Assembly: GCA_024138025.1 (NCBI GenBank)
Contig: JAMXBD010000967.1
Span: 372,001-436,000, forward strand
DNA length: 64,000 bases
Direction of reading: 5' to 3'
DNA from: Combretum micranthum
Lineage: Eukaryota; Streptophyta; Magnoliopsida; Myrtales; Combretaceae
Part shown: positions 25,098-38,004 of the stretch, piece by piece
Layout of the letters: each line of letters opens with the position of its first letter
Position numbering within the stretch: position 1 is the stretch's first letter
Made by a program: the position numbers and the translations under genes
The notes under the pieces: generated by a model
Database searches by the model: none
The model's input: the letters and a program-made list of their open reading frames with translations, nothing else
Told to the model about the DNA's origin: nothing

Positions 25098-25528
25098 TGC
25101 TGTGTTTGGAACGCATAAAAGGATGGAAAAGGAAAAGATATGAAGAGAAATGAAGAAAAAAAGTGTGTGTTTGGATATATTTAGTAGGTGAGAAATGAAA
25201 GGATTTAAAGAAAAATCAAGAGAAAATGGAATGTGTATATTTCCCTTCAAAAATGGCATGAAACCAAGAAAAATCAAGAGAAAGTGAGCAAAATGACTTA
25301 AACATCCTTATTTATCTTTTTTAACTAATATTTTATAAAAATAATATAAGGATAATTTTGTCAATCACTAACTCTTTTTCTCTTCTTTTTCTTTCTTTTC
25401 CTTTATCATTTACCAAACATAAAATGAACATTCTACTTATTTTCATTTCCCTTGATTTTCATTTTCTTTCATTTCTTTCCTTTGATTTCCCCTTATTTTC
25501 GATTTCAAAAACCTAACCAAACACAGCA
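25098..25528. mobile_element. Tourist-like MITE (PIF/Harbinger type)
   Basis: This 431-bp element has terminal inverted repeats TGCTGTGTTTGG and CCAAACACAGCA and is flanked on both sides by TAA (25095-25097 and 25529-25531), the 3-bp TSD typical of Tourist-like MITEs. The interior is purine-rich in the left half and pyrimidine-rich in the right half, so the element can fold along its length. There is no coding capacity. Confidence 0.8.
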
Positions 25529-25584
25529 TAAATATTTCCTCTTATTGTAGTTATTAATAAAAAAATTAAAATTAGAAATAAAAG

Positions 25585-25665
25585 GAGTAGCCCAGTAGGA
25601 GGATGTACCCGTAGCCCACAAGTCTCAGAATCGAAACTTGAGTTGCCTGTTTCGTCTTTTTCTTT
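25585..25665 (+). mobile_element. Possible tRNA-derived SINE fragment
   Basis: TAGCCCAGTAGG resembles a pol III A box. About 35 bp downstream, GAATCGAAACT is a degenerate B box. T-rich sequence follows. No TSD could be identified. Confidence 0.3.
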
Positions 25666-26002
25666 TCTTATGTTTTTTCCCCTACCCATTTCCGAATATG
25701 AGTTACCTTTTTTAAAGTATGTATTATTTATGCCGCCACCCAGGTTTTGTCTTTTTCTACAATTTAGATTTAGGCCATAATAGAAAAAAATGGTTTAGGT
25801 TACAAAGTTTAATTTTAACTATTAAACATTGTAACTGACATTTTTTTCTTTTTAATTTTCAATAAATACACTCATAATTATTCCACAAATATTTTTAAAA
25901 ATTCTTATTTATGTTCTTGGTCTTGTGATGAATGATGATGCCTCCTTCTTCTTCCTTTTTTGACAAATATGTTTCAATTTTAGCCCGGGAAAAGGGAATA
26001 TA

Positions 26003-26233
26003 GGGTCTGTTTGGATTTTCTGTTTTTCATCTGTATCTGTATCTTTTTTAAAATGATATGTGTAAATATATTCGATTTGCATCTAAATTTTATCTATATT
26101 TATTCTATTTGATCTTTCGATGAGAACTGTCAACTTTTTTTTATTTATATCTATTTTTTGATAAATAATTTGTTAGCAAAAAGTTTGAAAAAATGTCTGT
26201 ATCTACCGAAAAAAAGTTAAAACAAACAGACCC
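26003..26233. mobile_element. Short MITE with GGGTCTGTTTG termini
   Basis: This 231-bp element has inverted termini GGGTCTGTTTG and CAAACAGACCC and is flanked by TA on both sides (26001-26002 and 26234-26235). A TA duplication would suit a Stowaway/Tc1-type MITE, but the flank is too short to exclude other superfamilies. Confidence 0.65.
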
Positions 26234-26235
26234 TA

Positions 26236-27260
26236 TTAGTTTAAACAATAGGACAATCTTTAAGGCTCATTGGCTCAATAAGATGAGTTGGCTTCTCTTA
26301 TAAACAGATAATATATTATTCTAAAGATTTTTACACTACATGCAAATTTTTAAATTGGCTACTCGCTATCACCATTAGTGTTTTTTTTTTTTCCTTTCTC
26401 GATGTTATCACCTTTAGTTTAATTGGAGAGTCCTTTTGAGTCGTTTCTCAAGCCTGCCCATTATGCAATGGGCCAAACTAGATAAATACATTTTGTGGAT
26501 AATTTTCAAATCTTTTATTAAGGAGGCTGTGTGAGCAAGAATATTTAACAATTTGCAAACCATCATAACAATAGTCTCCAACACCAGTACTTAAATAGTA
26601 AAATACTCACAGCCTCAACCCCCATGCCATTATCTTAGAATCTCTAAAAATGTATATATTATGAGTAAATGAAAATAAAATGGATTTTCCAATTCAGGAA
26701 AATATTATAGAAAATGTAGAAATTAATCCCGCAATTCAAATTTGGATACCAATTTTGAAACAATACATGTCAAACGTTCATGAGTAAGATTACAATTCCA
26801 CTCATAATTTTTGGGTTTATGATTTTATTAATTTTTTTCTAATTAACACAGAACGGAAATGTTTAACACAGTAAACAGTTGGCAGAATAAGTTCAGAGTT
26901 ACAAATCTACAAACTTACAGTTCTTCCAGTTCCATGCAATTTTAACAATTCTATATATTTCAGAAATTGCTTAACAGCAAACACTGGGCAGAATAAGTTT
27001 AGATATACAAATCTACAAACTTATAACAGTATCAATTTTATACTATTTTATCGATTTTATACATTAACAATAGTGTTTGACAAGAAGTAAATCAATAAGG
27101 AAAGAGAAAAGCAGCTTGCCGCTGTAATGAAAACATAGTGAACAGGTCAATTTTAGCTGAGCAAGTAGCACATTGACTTTACAAGCATTTAGTAGGGTAT
27201 GGAAAGACGACTCAGTTTATACATTCCAGGCAAGTACAAAAGCTAATCAAGCATGCCAGG
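26236..27260. other. Downstream flank of the host gene
   Basis: No gene is seen. A duplicated segment with a period of about 106 bp shares GGCAGAATAAGTT(C/T)AGA and ACAAATCTACAAACTTA (around 26880-26920 and 26986-27025). It may include the 3' UTR of the minus-strand gene. Confidence 0.55.
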
Positions 27261-29110
27261 TTATGAATTCATACTCACGTCCAATTCTTCAATAATTTTG
27301 AAGTGCATCTCAAGATCAGGACATCTATCAGAAAAGTAAAATCTTTCACATACTTGCAGTTTCCTACCCACTTTTTGAGATTCAGATTCTAGCAAATGCA
27401 ACAACCGGTTCTTTTCATCACAGATCCAACTCCGCTTCTTGTCACACCATTGCCTCGGAGTTCCATGAAGCACAAATCGGATAGGATGGTCTCCTTGTGC
27501 AAGACGCTTGGATAATCGGGTAATCACATTACGATCAGTGAGATACGCACCAGATGAGTTTAAGCCCACATCAACATAATGCATCTCTATAATGCTATTT
27601 ATAAGGCTTTCTTTGGTTGATGGTACAATGAGAGTATCTTCTCTATCATCATGTTTTTTGTAATCAAATGTTGATGTTGAGGGCATGAATCATGTCTGTT
27701 AGATCCGACCTCAGTATAGCAAAGCTCAGTCAGTAGCTGGTTAAGTACAGTACCGCCCTTGCTGAATCCTAGCATGATTGTTTTTGGTGGAGATCCCCGA
27801 AGTACGGATGAGCTAACACCGACAGGACCTTCATCTCTCATTCCAGGGATCACAGATCGAACCTGTTACATACATTTGATATTAGAGAAATATATGTGTA
27901 CAAAATTACATTTGCTCCATTATGGATTGGCCCATCGCTTCATATGGAAACAACTGTAATAATATTCCACCCCACTCATTAAGCACTTCTTTTATGCATT
28001 CATGTTCGTGGAGACATTGTTCTGGGTCTTGCTTTGCTGGGCATGCCCTATGCAGATACAGATTATAAGAAGCCATATAATAAGCACAATTTCATGCACA
28101 AAGAGTCAGCTCCCAAGACATGCAGCCACAGCAAATGCCTGAATTATGAGGGGGCGGCTCATTGTATAATCAAGGTGGCTACACACACAGGCACACTAAG
28201 TTCACGCCCAAAGATTGCTGCTGTCGATATTCAAAGCAATGCAGTATTTGTATTAATCGAAGCAAAAGCAGATAACTGTTCAGAGACAATGTTCTATGCA
28301 AAGGCTGTACCAAACACCTCAACGCACACTAGGTCTCTACGTAGATGCCTAGTCTCTCCATCCAAACAAAAATTTGCAAATTTCTTCAGAGACAAGTTGT
28401 TAAACAAATGAGATGGCACAGAAATGTCTACCATGATATGTTTACCTCTTCAAGACACCTAGATAAGATTGAAACTGTCGAAGTAGATGCAGGAAATCCA
28501 AGGGGGTCATAAATTTTGGGTTCTCCATAACGATTCACAGATGGAATGAAGTCCTTGTAAACAGCAAACGGCCCATTGAAAGTAGAAGCCTGAATCACCC
28601 AAGCATTGATGGAGCCACCAAACTTTGAAACCAGAATGTCTGCAATGCTTTGTAAATCCGATAATTTTTCAATAACAGGGTTTCCAGTCCCCTCGACCCT
28701 GTCTCCACTAAAGAAGATGGCATTTGCCGAAGGAACCTGATAAAGAGATGCATACCTAGAAAAAATTAGCCCTGAAAATAACCACATGGAAAAAAGTGGG
28801 GATTTTTATCACAGATCAGATTCAAAACCAGAAAAACCCCTATTGCCAATACATATAAATGTAAATGACATGATGTTTTCTTCAGAAGTAAAGGTAAGGC
28901 ATCAACAAAGGACCAAGGTGAGGATCATTTCACTAGTCGGACTCACGATATATTTCATCACAACAGGAACTCAATTCAAGAATTGTGGGAGGAAGAACCT
29001 ACAATCAGCGAGCTGGAGGAGGGTGAGATGCATAAAGAAACCGCAACTTTGTAAAGACCTGGGGTGTTAGGGTAAATTGGGACCTTCAGTGCATGCCTCC
29101 AACGTTCCAT
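27261..29110 (-). CDS. UPF0565/C2orf69-family protein, with a frameshift
   Basis: This is the only recognisable host gene. Three coding exons are inferred. Exon 1 is 29003-29110, from MERWRHALKVPIYPN to SSSLI. Exon 2 is 28446-28736, from VPSANAIFFSGDRVEGTGNP to RCLEE. Exon 3 is 27261-27862, from VRSVIPGMRDEG to the stop. Introns of 266 and 583 bp start GT and end AG, and both junctions are phase 0. The predicted protein is about 333 residues. GFSKG near residues 165-169 is a GxSxG nucleophile-elbow motif in KTIMLGFSKGGTVLNQLLTEL, the family hallmark. Conserved HYVDVGLNSSGAYLTD and FVLHGTPRQW lie further on. Animal C2orf69 is mitochondrial and linked to respiratory-chain function; the plant role is not established. 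Exon 3 is 602 bp: the GFSKG half and the C-terminal half lie in different frames, shifting in a variable linker near 27690, consistent with one lost base. That means a decayed allele or a sequencing error. An in-frame ATG at 29158 is an alternative start. Confidence 0.78.
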
Positions 29111-30063
29111 TATCCGAAACCAAGGCACATGCCCAACGCCTGGAAAGGCCTTTCCCAACCAGATTATCCAGATTCATCCATCCTTATGAATGATTCTTAC
29201 AATTTCTCAATGCCGTGCAACTTCCGCCGCTGCTGAACACGAATTCTTCTTCTTTTCTCAGTACAACTTGATTATTATAAAACCAACACATTTTAAGCTT
29301 GAATTTCATATTTTTAATAAATTTTTTTATCCAATTATATTTTTTTCGTCCACTTACTTTTTTTTTATCCACCATTCAGAAACTATATGCCACTTTTTAT
29401 AATTTTCATATCCATTTTTAACTTAGAGAAATTATGATTTAACTGTTATTAACTTTCATATTAATTCATCTTTTTTTTATTAATTCCTTTTAACAAATTT
29501 TTTTCTACCTAATTTAATTCTATATATTTTTTAGTATCTATGTAATAGATGTACAGTTAACTAATATAGATAGAAATTATTTCTTGTCTGGATGTCATAA
29601 AAATATTTACTTGAATAAAAATTAATTTCGGGGGAAAAAAACATATAAGGATTAATTAAAATTAATTATTAAAATATGGTAGTAAAATTGTATATGTAAA
29701 ATAAGATATACGAAAGCATAAGCGTTTATCGTTTTTGTAAAAAGTGACGTATGTAGAATTATATCAGGCTTGCAAAACAAATCAATATATATATTGCCTT
29801 TCAAACTCACAATATAGTACGGCCCCATAGCAATGGGACGAAAAACCGTACATCAAGTAAATTGTAGGTGAACCTTAAATTGTATGATAAAAGGAAATTA
29901 TGGCCAATTTAGCTAATAGTAAAAGTTACAGTAGAAAGAGATATATGAATTAAATAGCTATTTCAATGGGAAAAAAATTTATTAGTATAGATATCATGAA
30001 ATAAATAGAATAATAAAAGTAAATATATATATATATATATAATGGACATAATTGATGACATAT
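29111..30063. other. Upstream flank of the host gene
   Basis: This should hold the promoter and 5' UTR of the minus-strand gene. No clear TATA box or other control site could be assigned. The sequence is strongly AT-rich with a (TA)n run near 30020-30040. Confidence 0.5.
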
Positions 30064-30071
30064 ATTGTAAA

Positions 30072-30730
30072 TTGGAGGGAGGCAAACGGGCCTAGCAAGC
30101 CGGGTTGGCTCGCATGGCCTGCGGGTTAAATAGGCTGAGCCATTTTGGCTCATTTTTAAACAGGCCAAAATTTCTAAGCCCGAGCCCAGCTAGGTTTGGC
30201 CCACGGGCCAAATGAAAATTTTTTATTTTTTTTTATTTTTGTTATTTTTTATGTTAGTTTATGTAAAAAATTATATATATATATATATAATTTTAGGGTT
30301 ATATATATATATATTAAAGATTAATTTTGTTACTATATTGATTACTTATAAATAAAAACAAATTTTTTAAATGATTTATTAAATATCATATTATATTTAA
30401 ATAAATAAATATATATTTAAAAAAAATGTTATAATGCTTATGATGCATGTATCAATCTATTTTCTTCCATCATATTTTATAAATAATCACTAATATGTTA
30501 TTATATTATTCTTATTCTTCAGCTTTTCTTCTCTTTGTTTTTCTTTTTTAATTAATCTCTGCCCATGGGCTGGCCCGACCTATCATGGGCCAGCTCACTT
30601 TGACCGCTGGCTAAATAAGTTGAGCCAATTTGACCTGTATTTAAACGGGCTAAAAAAATTAATTGCGGCCCGCTTTTTTGAGTGGGTACATGGGTTTTCC
30701 CATGGGCTACGAATTATATACCTAGCTCTA
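30072..30730. mobile_element. hAT-like MITE
   Basis: GC-rich ends contain GGCAAACGGGCC on the left and mirrored GGGCTGGCCCG and CCATGGGCTAC on the right, around an AT-rich centre with (TA)n runs. It is flanked by attgtaaa (30064-30071) and attgtaat (30731-30738), an 8-bp near-identical duplication as expected for hAT elements. About 659 bp, with no coding capacity. Confidence 0.55.
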
Positions 30731-30738
30731 ATTGTAAT

Positions 30739-31202
30739 CACCCAAAATAGTACAATTCGAATATGGAAATCATTAAGTAAATAATGTCAAGTTTTTGGAC
30801 ATGTTTTAAGAAAATTCATAAGAATCACTTCTAATTTTTTGCGTTTTAAAAATATTAAAATACAAACAATCTAATTGTTGATTAAGAATTTTGAATTGTT
30901 ATCATTAGAATTTTAAGATACAATTTTTCTATAGTTTTTCGCGATTAATAATTGATAATAACTCAATAACATAATGGGATAACCTAATTTCAACTTCAAC
31001 AATAGAATAGTAATTTTGACATATATGTAAAGGACACAAAATGAGACATCTTGATTTCAATCTTGTCAAGATGATTGCGTTAATGAAAACTATAAAACAT
31101 AATATTTTTAATGACAAAGAATATCAGCATTGTACATTTTATATGCATGTTGTCACACACACACACACACACATACAAATAAGATGGAAATGCGAGCCTA
31201 CA
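30739..31202. other. AT-rich flank with (CA)n microsatellite
   Basis: No gene is seen. A CA microsatellite of about nine units lies near 31154-31172. The last five bases, ctaca (31198-31202), are the left TSD of LTR-G. Confidence 0.7.
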
Positions 31203-31918
31203 TGTAAGCCCTCGTTTTCTTAGGAAACCGAACTCAGTTTTAGAAATCAAAACCCTAAAAGAATACCCTAGGGCTAGTCTGGACCTAAGAACCCTAAGTC
31301 CGACAATACCAAGAACGAAACCCCGGAATAATAAAAATGAGTTAGCTTTAGAATATAGTCCTAAATAATATACTGAAACATAAAAAGATCAAATTTCAAA
31401 GAAATTCATTCGTTTCAAACCCGATCGGGATCTGTTCTCAAAAACCGGTCCCTAGGACTCGAAAATAGAAAAATATTATATAGGACTCTTTAGAACCAAA
31501 ATTTAATAAGGAATTCAAAAATATAATTATAAGAATTTTTCGATTTATGAAAATTACAGTTATAGCATTTTATCATATTTTCATTACTACCGGGAATTTA
31601 ATTGTCTAATCTACTTTTTGATTTCTTATCACTAGTCACCAAGTACAACTAACACATACCCTATTCTTACATCTTTACAAACTTCTTACAATCTTACATC
31701 ATTTTCCTTATAATTTACTTTTATAGTACATTTTTATTACTTAAATTACCTTATTAAATTTGAATTTTATTACACAAATCAAACTTACATCTCTCTGTCT
31801 TCCCCTAGCCTCCGAAACGACGCCCCTCCTCCCTTACTCTCTCTTTCTCAATCTATTTTATTTTTCTTCTTTTATTCTACACAAACTCTAATCTAATTTT
31901 CTATATAAACTCCTTATT

Positions 31919-32010
31919 ACCTTTCACTTTACACTTTTCTCTCTTTTCACCAAATCAAGCTTTTACCTTTCACTTTACACTTTTCTCTCTTTTCACCAAA
32001 TCAAGCTTTA
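31919..32010. repeat. 46-bp tandem duplication in the LTR-G leader
   Basis: Two adjacent, nearly identical copies of a pyrimidine-rich unit beginning ACCTTTCACTTTACAC and ending AAATCAAGCTTT lie just downstream of the TATA box. Confidence 0.88.
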
Positions 32011-32733
32011 AAATTTTCTCTCAACTCTCTCCTTTTTTTTCCCCTTTTGCCGTGAGCTTCCCCTCCTCACACACTCACACACAACTTTTTATTCTTCAAG
32101 TTTTTTAGTTCCAAACACTTCCTAAGTAATAGACCTTGATTCTACCATAAATAAAACATATAATGGCAAGATCATACATGTGTGGTTCCACCAAAATCCT
32201 CATAAGCTTTATGCTAGGGATGTGGAAACACTTAAGTATGATATTTTTACCATCATAATGTTTTGGATCTTATTATTTAAGTTGTTCTACTATTATTTTG
32301 CTATATTATTGTTTTATGTTGTTCTTATTGATATTTTGTACATATATTATTTCTTTAACCTCATCTACATAATGTTCATATTTCATTTGCATCCATGACA
32401 TGAATAATAATAGATCTATTTGTTTTGAGTACATAAATGCCATAGATTTTTGTATTATGTACATAAAAGACTTGTAGTAGTATGATAATAATGAGAATAT
32501 ATTAAAAAGTTCAAGATCCATTTTTGTTTCAACAAAAATAATTTTTGGGAGATTCAGATTTGAAAAAAACCTATTTTTAAAACCTATTTTCCAACCAAAA
32601 TGAAGAGTTTACATTAAATATGAAGGCTTAAGGAATTATCAAAAGGAATCATTTTGATGAGTTAAGCTTAGATTTACTAAGAGATATTTTCAAAATAAGA
32701 AAAATTACAAAAGTTAAGTTAGAATCTTTTCTC

Positions 32734-34145
32734 TGTAGGGTTTTATTATACAAAACTTTCGAAAAATTTATTTAAAACACAGCGGAAAATGAAAACCCTA
32801 TACAGTTATCCATGTTTCTTGATTAGATCACTGAAACAAAAAAGGTTTCTTGAATATACCTTATATTGATGCTTTCAAAACGAGCAGCAGATCGGACTTT
32901 GTAGGAACCGAGTCTCGCCAATCCCCTCTACGGTATCACACAGCGAACAATTGTGTGCTAGCACTCAAGAACACAAATCCAATTCGGTCAGAATTATTTT
33001 TCTTCTTTTCTCTCTTTTAGGTTTGCAGAATCTTCTCTGCCGTCTAATGTGATGTCAAAGAGTTAACCTAAAAGGTTGTCTATAGATCTAATATATAGAC
33101 ATGTAGGAACCTTAAAGGAAACTAGAAAATGAATATGATGAGATATTTATTTAATAAATAAAATACATTATTTCATTAATATTAAATTATCTGTCATAAT
33201 CATTTATTATTCTTAAATACTTAAGAATAATAATATCATTAATTCCTATAGGTTTAAATATAAAACAGAATATATTTCATTCGTTCTTTTGTGTGTGACT
33301 GTAGGTACACCTAATGTTGGCAGTAGGTCCTAAACACCTTTTAGACCTACAAGACATCATTGGTCTCTATTAAGACATTATGTCTACCCAAATTAGGTGA
33401 ATATTATAATCCAATTTTTGTCTGATCTATAATTTATGTCATTATCCTTTTTGTCACATGATATCTAGATTGAACATAAGACATGGAAAGTGTCATTCTT
33501 ATATTGTTCAATCTTATCATTTCTCGATTTCCAAGTGATCTAATAATACAAATGAAATTGATCACACTATCAATTCATTTGAGCATGACCATGCATTTCT
33601 CAGTCTCACTTATCGAGGGGTCTAGAGATATCTCTCTCATAACGAGAGGGACAAATCCCATCTTAATCACTCAACTTCCTCTACATGATATACATTATGC
33701 CCAAACTTAACTTTATAATTATCCGTTAAAGACAACGTTTGATTGAGTTGAAACATAACGTTTCTCATGTTGGAACCTATGGTGATTTAGGTCTAAGGAT
33801 ACGTTGATATAATTATTATGAAAATCACTTATGACAATATTCATGTAGTGATCTCATAGTGGGTCAGTTCAGCACACAGTCATCTAATATGTGCCTATGA
33901 GTTTCATTTGTATCATCATACAAATAGACATCACATGTTTACCAAATAAAAACTCATACTAGATTTATTCATTATTATTCCTATAATAATGAGCATTTAG
34001 GAAGATTTAGAATAATAAATTATTCATGGATTTCTATTATAAAATAAATATGCAAACAATACAAAAGAAATGCCTCTGTTTTTTATATATATTTATATAT
34101 CAAATGACAATATCCAGTGATTGGCCTATGGCACAATCACTAACA
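32734..34145 (-). mobile_element. Copia-like solo LTR
   Basis: On the minus strand it begins TGTTAGTGATTGTGCC and ends AACCCTACA. It is flanked by ttctc (32729-32733) and gtctc (34146-34150), 4 of 5 matching. The TGTTAGTGATTG start looks like a Ty1/copia LTR, but no copia coding sequence is present to prove it. It interrupts LTR-G. Confidence 0.6.
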
Positions 34146-37100
34146 GTCTCAACCCAATAAAAACTTAAAATTCATAACCAGGATGAGATGCTAAATAAAC
34201 ATCTACTTTCCAACCCCAAAACAAAGAGTTTTATTAAAGAAATGAAAACCTTAAGGAGTAGATTTGGTTGGGACTTTATTTTAGAAAGATTAAATGAGTT
34301 TTACACAAGAAATAATCTCAAACACGAACTCTTAAATTCGGATTTAGAAATGACCCCCACTTAAACACCTATTTCCAAATGCCAAAATGAAGATTTTAAT
34401 AGAAAAATAGAAACCTTAGAGAATAAATGTAGTAAGAACTTGATTTTGACAAAGATAAATGGATTTTATCGAAGTATAATCCTGAAATAAATGAAAGGTT
34501 TCAAAACATAGATCAAATAATATTTTCACCCTTAATTTTGTAAAATTTTTAATTAGGTAAAACCTCTATTCAAACATCTATTTTCTAACTTCTAAATGAA
34601 GAATTTTATTAAGATAATGAATGTATTAGGCATGCGGGTCATCAAGGCTTTGTTTTAGCAAAAATAAGGATGATTTTCAAAAAAATAAAGCTAGTTTTTC
34701 TCAACCAAGTGTTCTTGAAATTTTTGCAAAGTAAAATTTTTCTAAAAATTCTATTAACCAAATATCATCAAGAACATATATGTAGATAGCTCATATCATG
34801 TCATTCATGATAATAACTTGTAGATATTGCATGCACATATAATATACTTGGTAAAGACAATGCAAAACTTAGGAATAACATCATAAATAGATAGATCTTT
34901 TGAAGTAGATAGAAATCGACAGCTTATTTGCGAAATTTCGAGTTAAATGACCAAGTTATGGCCTTTTTAAGTTGGAACTTTCATTTACCACGAAAATTAC
35001 GAACTTAAAAGTTTTTGTTTAATAAGTTGAAACTACTATGGTTTGAAATACTCATTTGAGTATTTCTTTCGTTTAGTTGACTTTGAATCAAAGGAATTCT
35101 TGCCACAAGATTACTACGATTAGAGGATGTCTATGGCGGAGTGAGTTGTACTTCCTATTTACTATTCAGTTTGCGCTTGTAAATTATAGTTGCACTAGAA
35201 TGATAGGCAAAGATAAAAATTGGAAATGCATGATGGGTAATTATATGATTATGTATGCTATCTTGATGTGTTGAGAAAAATGTTCTAAGTATATTGAAAC
35301 CAGGTGATTAATTGATGTATTTCTATATGCCATGATTTATGAGTGTTTGCAAATTGATTGGTCACCTATTAAATTGCATTAATGACTATCCAGTTTAATA
35401 TGTAATATGGACATAATCACTTCACGATGGGGATGGTGAATTTAATCATGGTTGGTTCTCCGTGATCCATAAACGGTATGAGTGAGATGGGTTGTGTAAA
35501 CCCTGAAGTTTTGAATTCAAATTAAAAGCTTAAACCCTAATTAGAAGTCAATCGGATTTCTAAAGTCAACAAAACCCTATTTACCGTAACCACTTAAGTC
35601 CAACATTCTTGTTTAAAAAACCCTAAGAGGGTAAGAAAGAGTTTAGTGAGTAATAGTTTGTAATTATCCAAGGAAGCTTAAAAAGATCAGTTTAGTAAAA
35701 CCGCCACTCGTTTTAAACCGATCAGACACAGTTCTTGAAAAACGTGTCTCGGAGCTCGAAATAGTAAAAATATTCCGAATATACCGTTAGACTCGTAAAA
35801 ATATAAGATTTTCAAAAATATCAATTTCATAATTTTCGGTAGCTAAAAATATCAGATATCGCATTTATACGCGTATTTTCTTATTACGATACTTCAATTG
35901 TCATGTCTAATTTACATTACACTATTTACTACTATTCTACACTATTTATCTATATCTACTTTTTCTTACAACCTATTCTTACAACGCATACCTCTATTTC
36001 TTACACATTTTCTTTTCAATACAACTTACATCATTCATATCTCACTTTTAATTAACAAAAATACAAAAAAAATAAATTTTCTCTCCCTCTCTTCACTAAA
36101 GTAGCACCGGCCCCTCCCTCTTTCTTCTTAATTTGTTTTATATTTCATTTATTTAATTAACAAAAATTATCTCTCACATTTTCCTATAAATACCCCCTCT
36201 TATTCCACTTCTTTCACACCTTTCTTCTACTAAAGTTACTCTCTCAAATTTCTACAAGAATTTCCTCTCAAGAAGTTCTCTCTAGTTTAGTTCCTTTAGG
36301 TAAATTTTCTTCAAGTTTTCTTTATGTTCATCTATTTAGTATGAACTTAGTGTGTGTTTTCTAAACCATGAAGGTTAAAGAAAGCAACAATAGGTTCTAT
36401 CACGCCCCGAAGGGTACCTAAACGTGGCAGTCCGCTGTACACAATATTAAAGCCTAAGAATGACCAACTCAGTCACGCGAAGGCTTCCATACTATGTACA
36501 AGGCGTCTAACACATGGAAGAGACTCATCGGAGTAATGTATTTTATGTTGATACAACTTGGGAACAATGTAAAGGAAATTCAATTCACTATTCTTCAAAA
36601 TACAACTCATTAACTTCAATTACAATTCATCAAAAGATTCTACTATATAAACTATTACAAGGCAAATGATAAAACCTAGCTAATAACTTCAAACATTCTT
36701 ATGTCTTGCCGGAATCCTGAAGTCATTCTCGACTTCAACCATCTCAGTCCCCACTTAGCATTCTTGAGATAACCTGTTCATTTAAACAACTATTGGGGTA
36801 TAAGCTACACTAGCTTACTGAGTGAAAACTTTTAGGATTACATTTATAACACGTCATACAATCAAGTGATTAGTTAGACAAGTGATATGCATCAAACTCA
36901 TGAATTCAACAAACATATGACCTGCCGGAAATCATATGCGGATGGACTTGCGCCCTCCATCCCGGGTTAGCAGATTAACGAATCCTGCGGTACGACCAAG
37001 ACCGTTTCAGCTTACGGACAACTATAAACTATAAAATCGTTTAAGGTACAACGATAAACCAACAAATGCTAATGCTCCATCCCCATCGTGTATGAATGAG

Positions 37101-38004
37101 TTCAATTTCATCTTCAATTCCGAATAATCAATTATACCAATTCTTTTAAGTGATCAGTCAATAATCGCAAACAATCAATTCTAATTCATCTATACAAGCA
37201 ATAGTTAATCACTCGGCTTCGATATACTTACATTCCATTTCTCATATCAACAACAAGCATACATAGTTCCTATTCGTCCCCATCATGCATACCCATTTTA
37301 TCTTTACCAAATATCTAGTGCAACTATTATTACAATCACATACAATAAATGAAATCGGAAGTAATACTCACTCGGCGATTGGATCACCAGTCTTCTAGTA
37401 CAAGTAATCCGGTGGTAGGGAATTGTCGATATCGGGGTCACCTAAAAAGGAAGAAATACCCTAATAAGTATTTCATCACTTAACTAGTCCAAGCTATCTC
37501 ATACAAACTATCAAATTCGTAATTCTCGTCTTAAGCGGGAATTCCAACTTAAAACCGTCATAACTTGGTCATTTTCACTCGGAATCTCGCAAATTATATA
37601 TCGATTTATATCTACTTCGAAAGATCTATTTATTTCTAATATTATTTTTAAGTTTTAAAAACATTTAGGTCTCGGAACAGAGGAATCAGATCTGATCAGT
37701 AACGGTTTCCGATTCCGAAAAATAGTTTTGTAAATGTTTGTAATGTTTCTACTATATAAATTAGCTATACATGCAATATGAACGACTTCCTAACATGAAT
37801 GACATGAGATGAGCTCAATATATGCATGATCTTGATGATTTTTACTAAAAAAAAATTTATAACTTTTTATTTTGCAAGACCACAATAACAACTTACTTAT
37901 GAAAAACCTAGTTTTCTAACTTTTATCATTTCCATTTGTTTTGGATTTGATACTTAAGAAAATATAATTATTTCTGTCAAAATTTAGTTTTCATTATATA
38001 TATT

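Noticed and set aside
27261..27853. Two overlapping minus-strand frames read as two separate small genes
   Set aside because: Both match consecutive parts of one C2orf69-family protein; the split is a frameshift inside one exon.
28034..28411. Plus-strand open frame of 125 codons
   Set aside because: It lies over intron 2 of the minus-strand gene, has no recognisable motif and no typical coding features; treated as chance.
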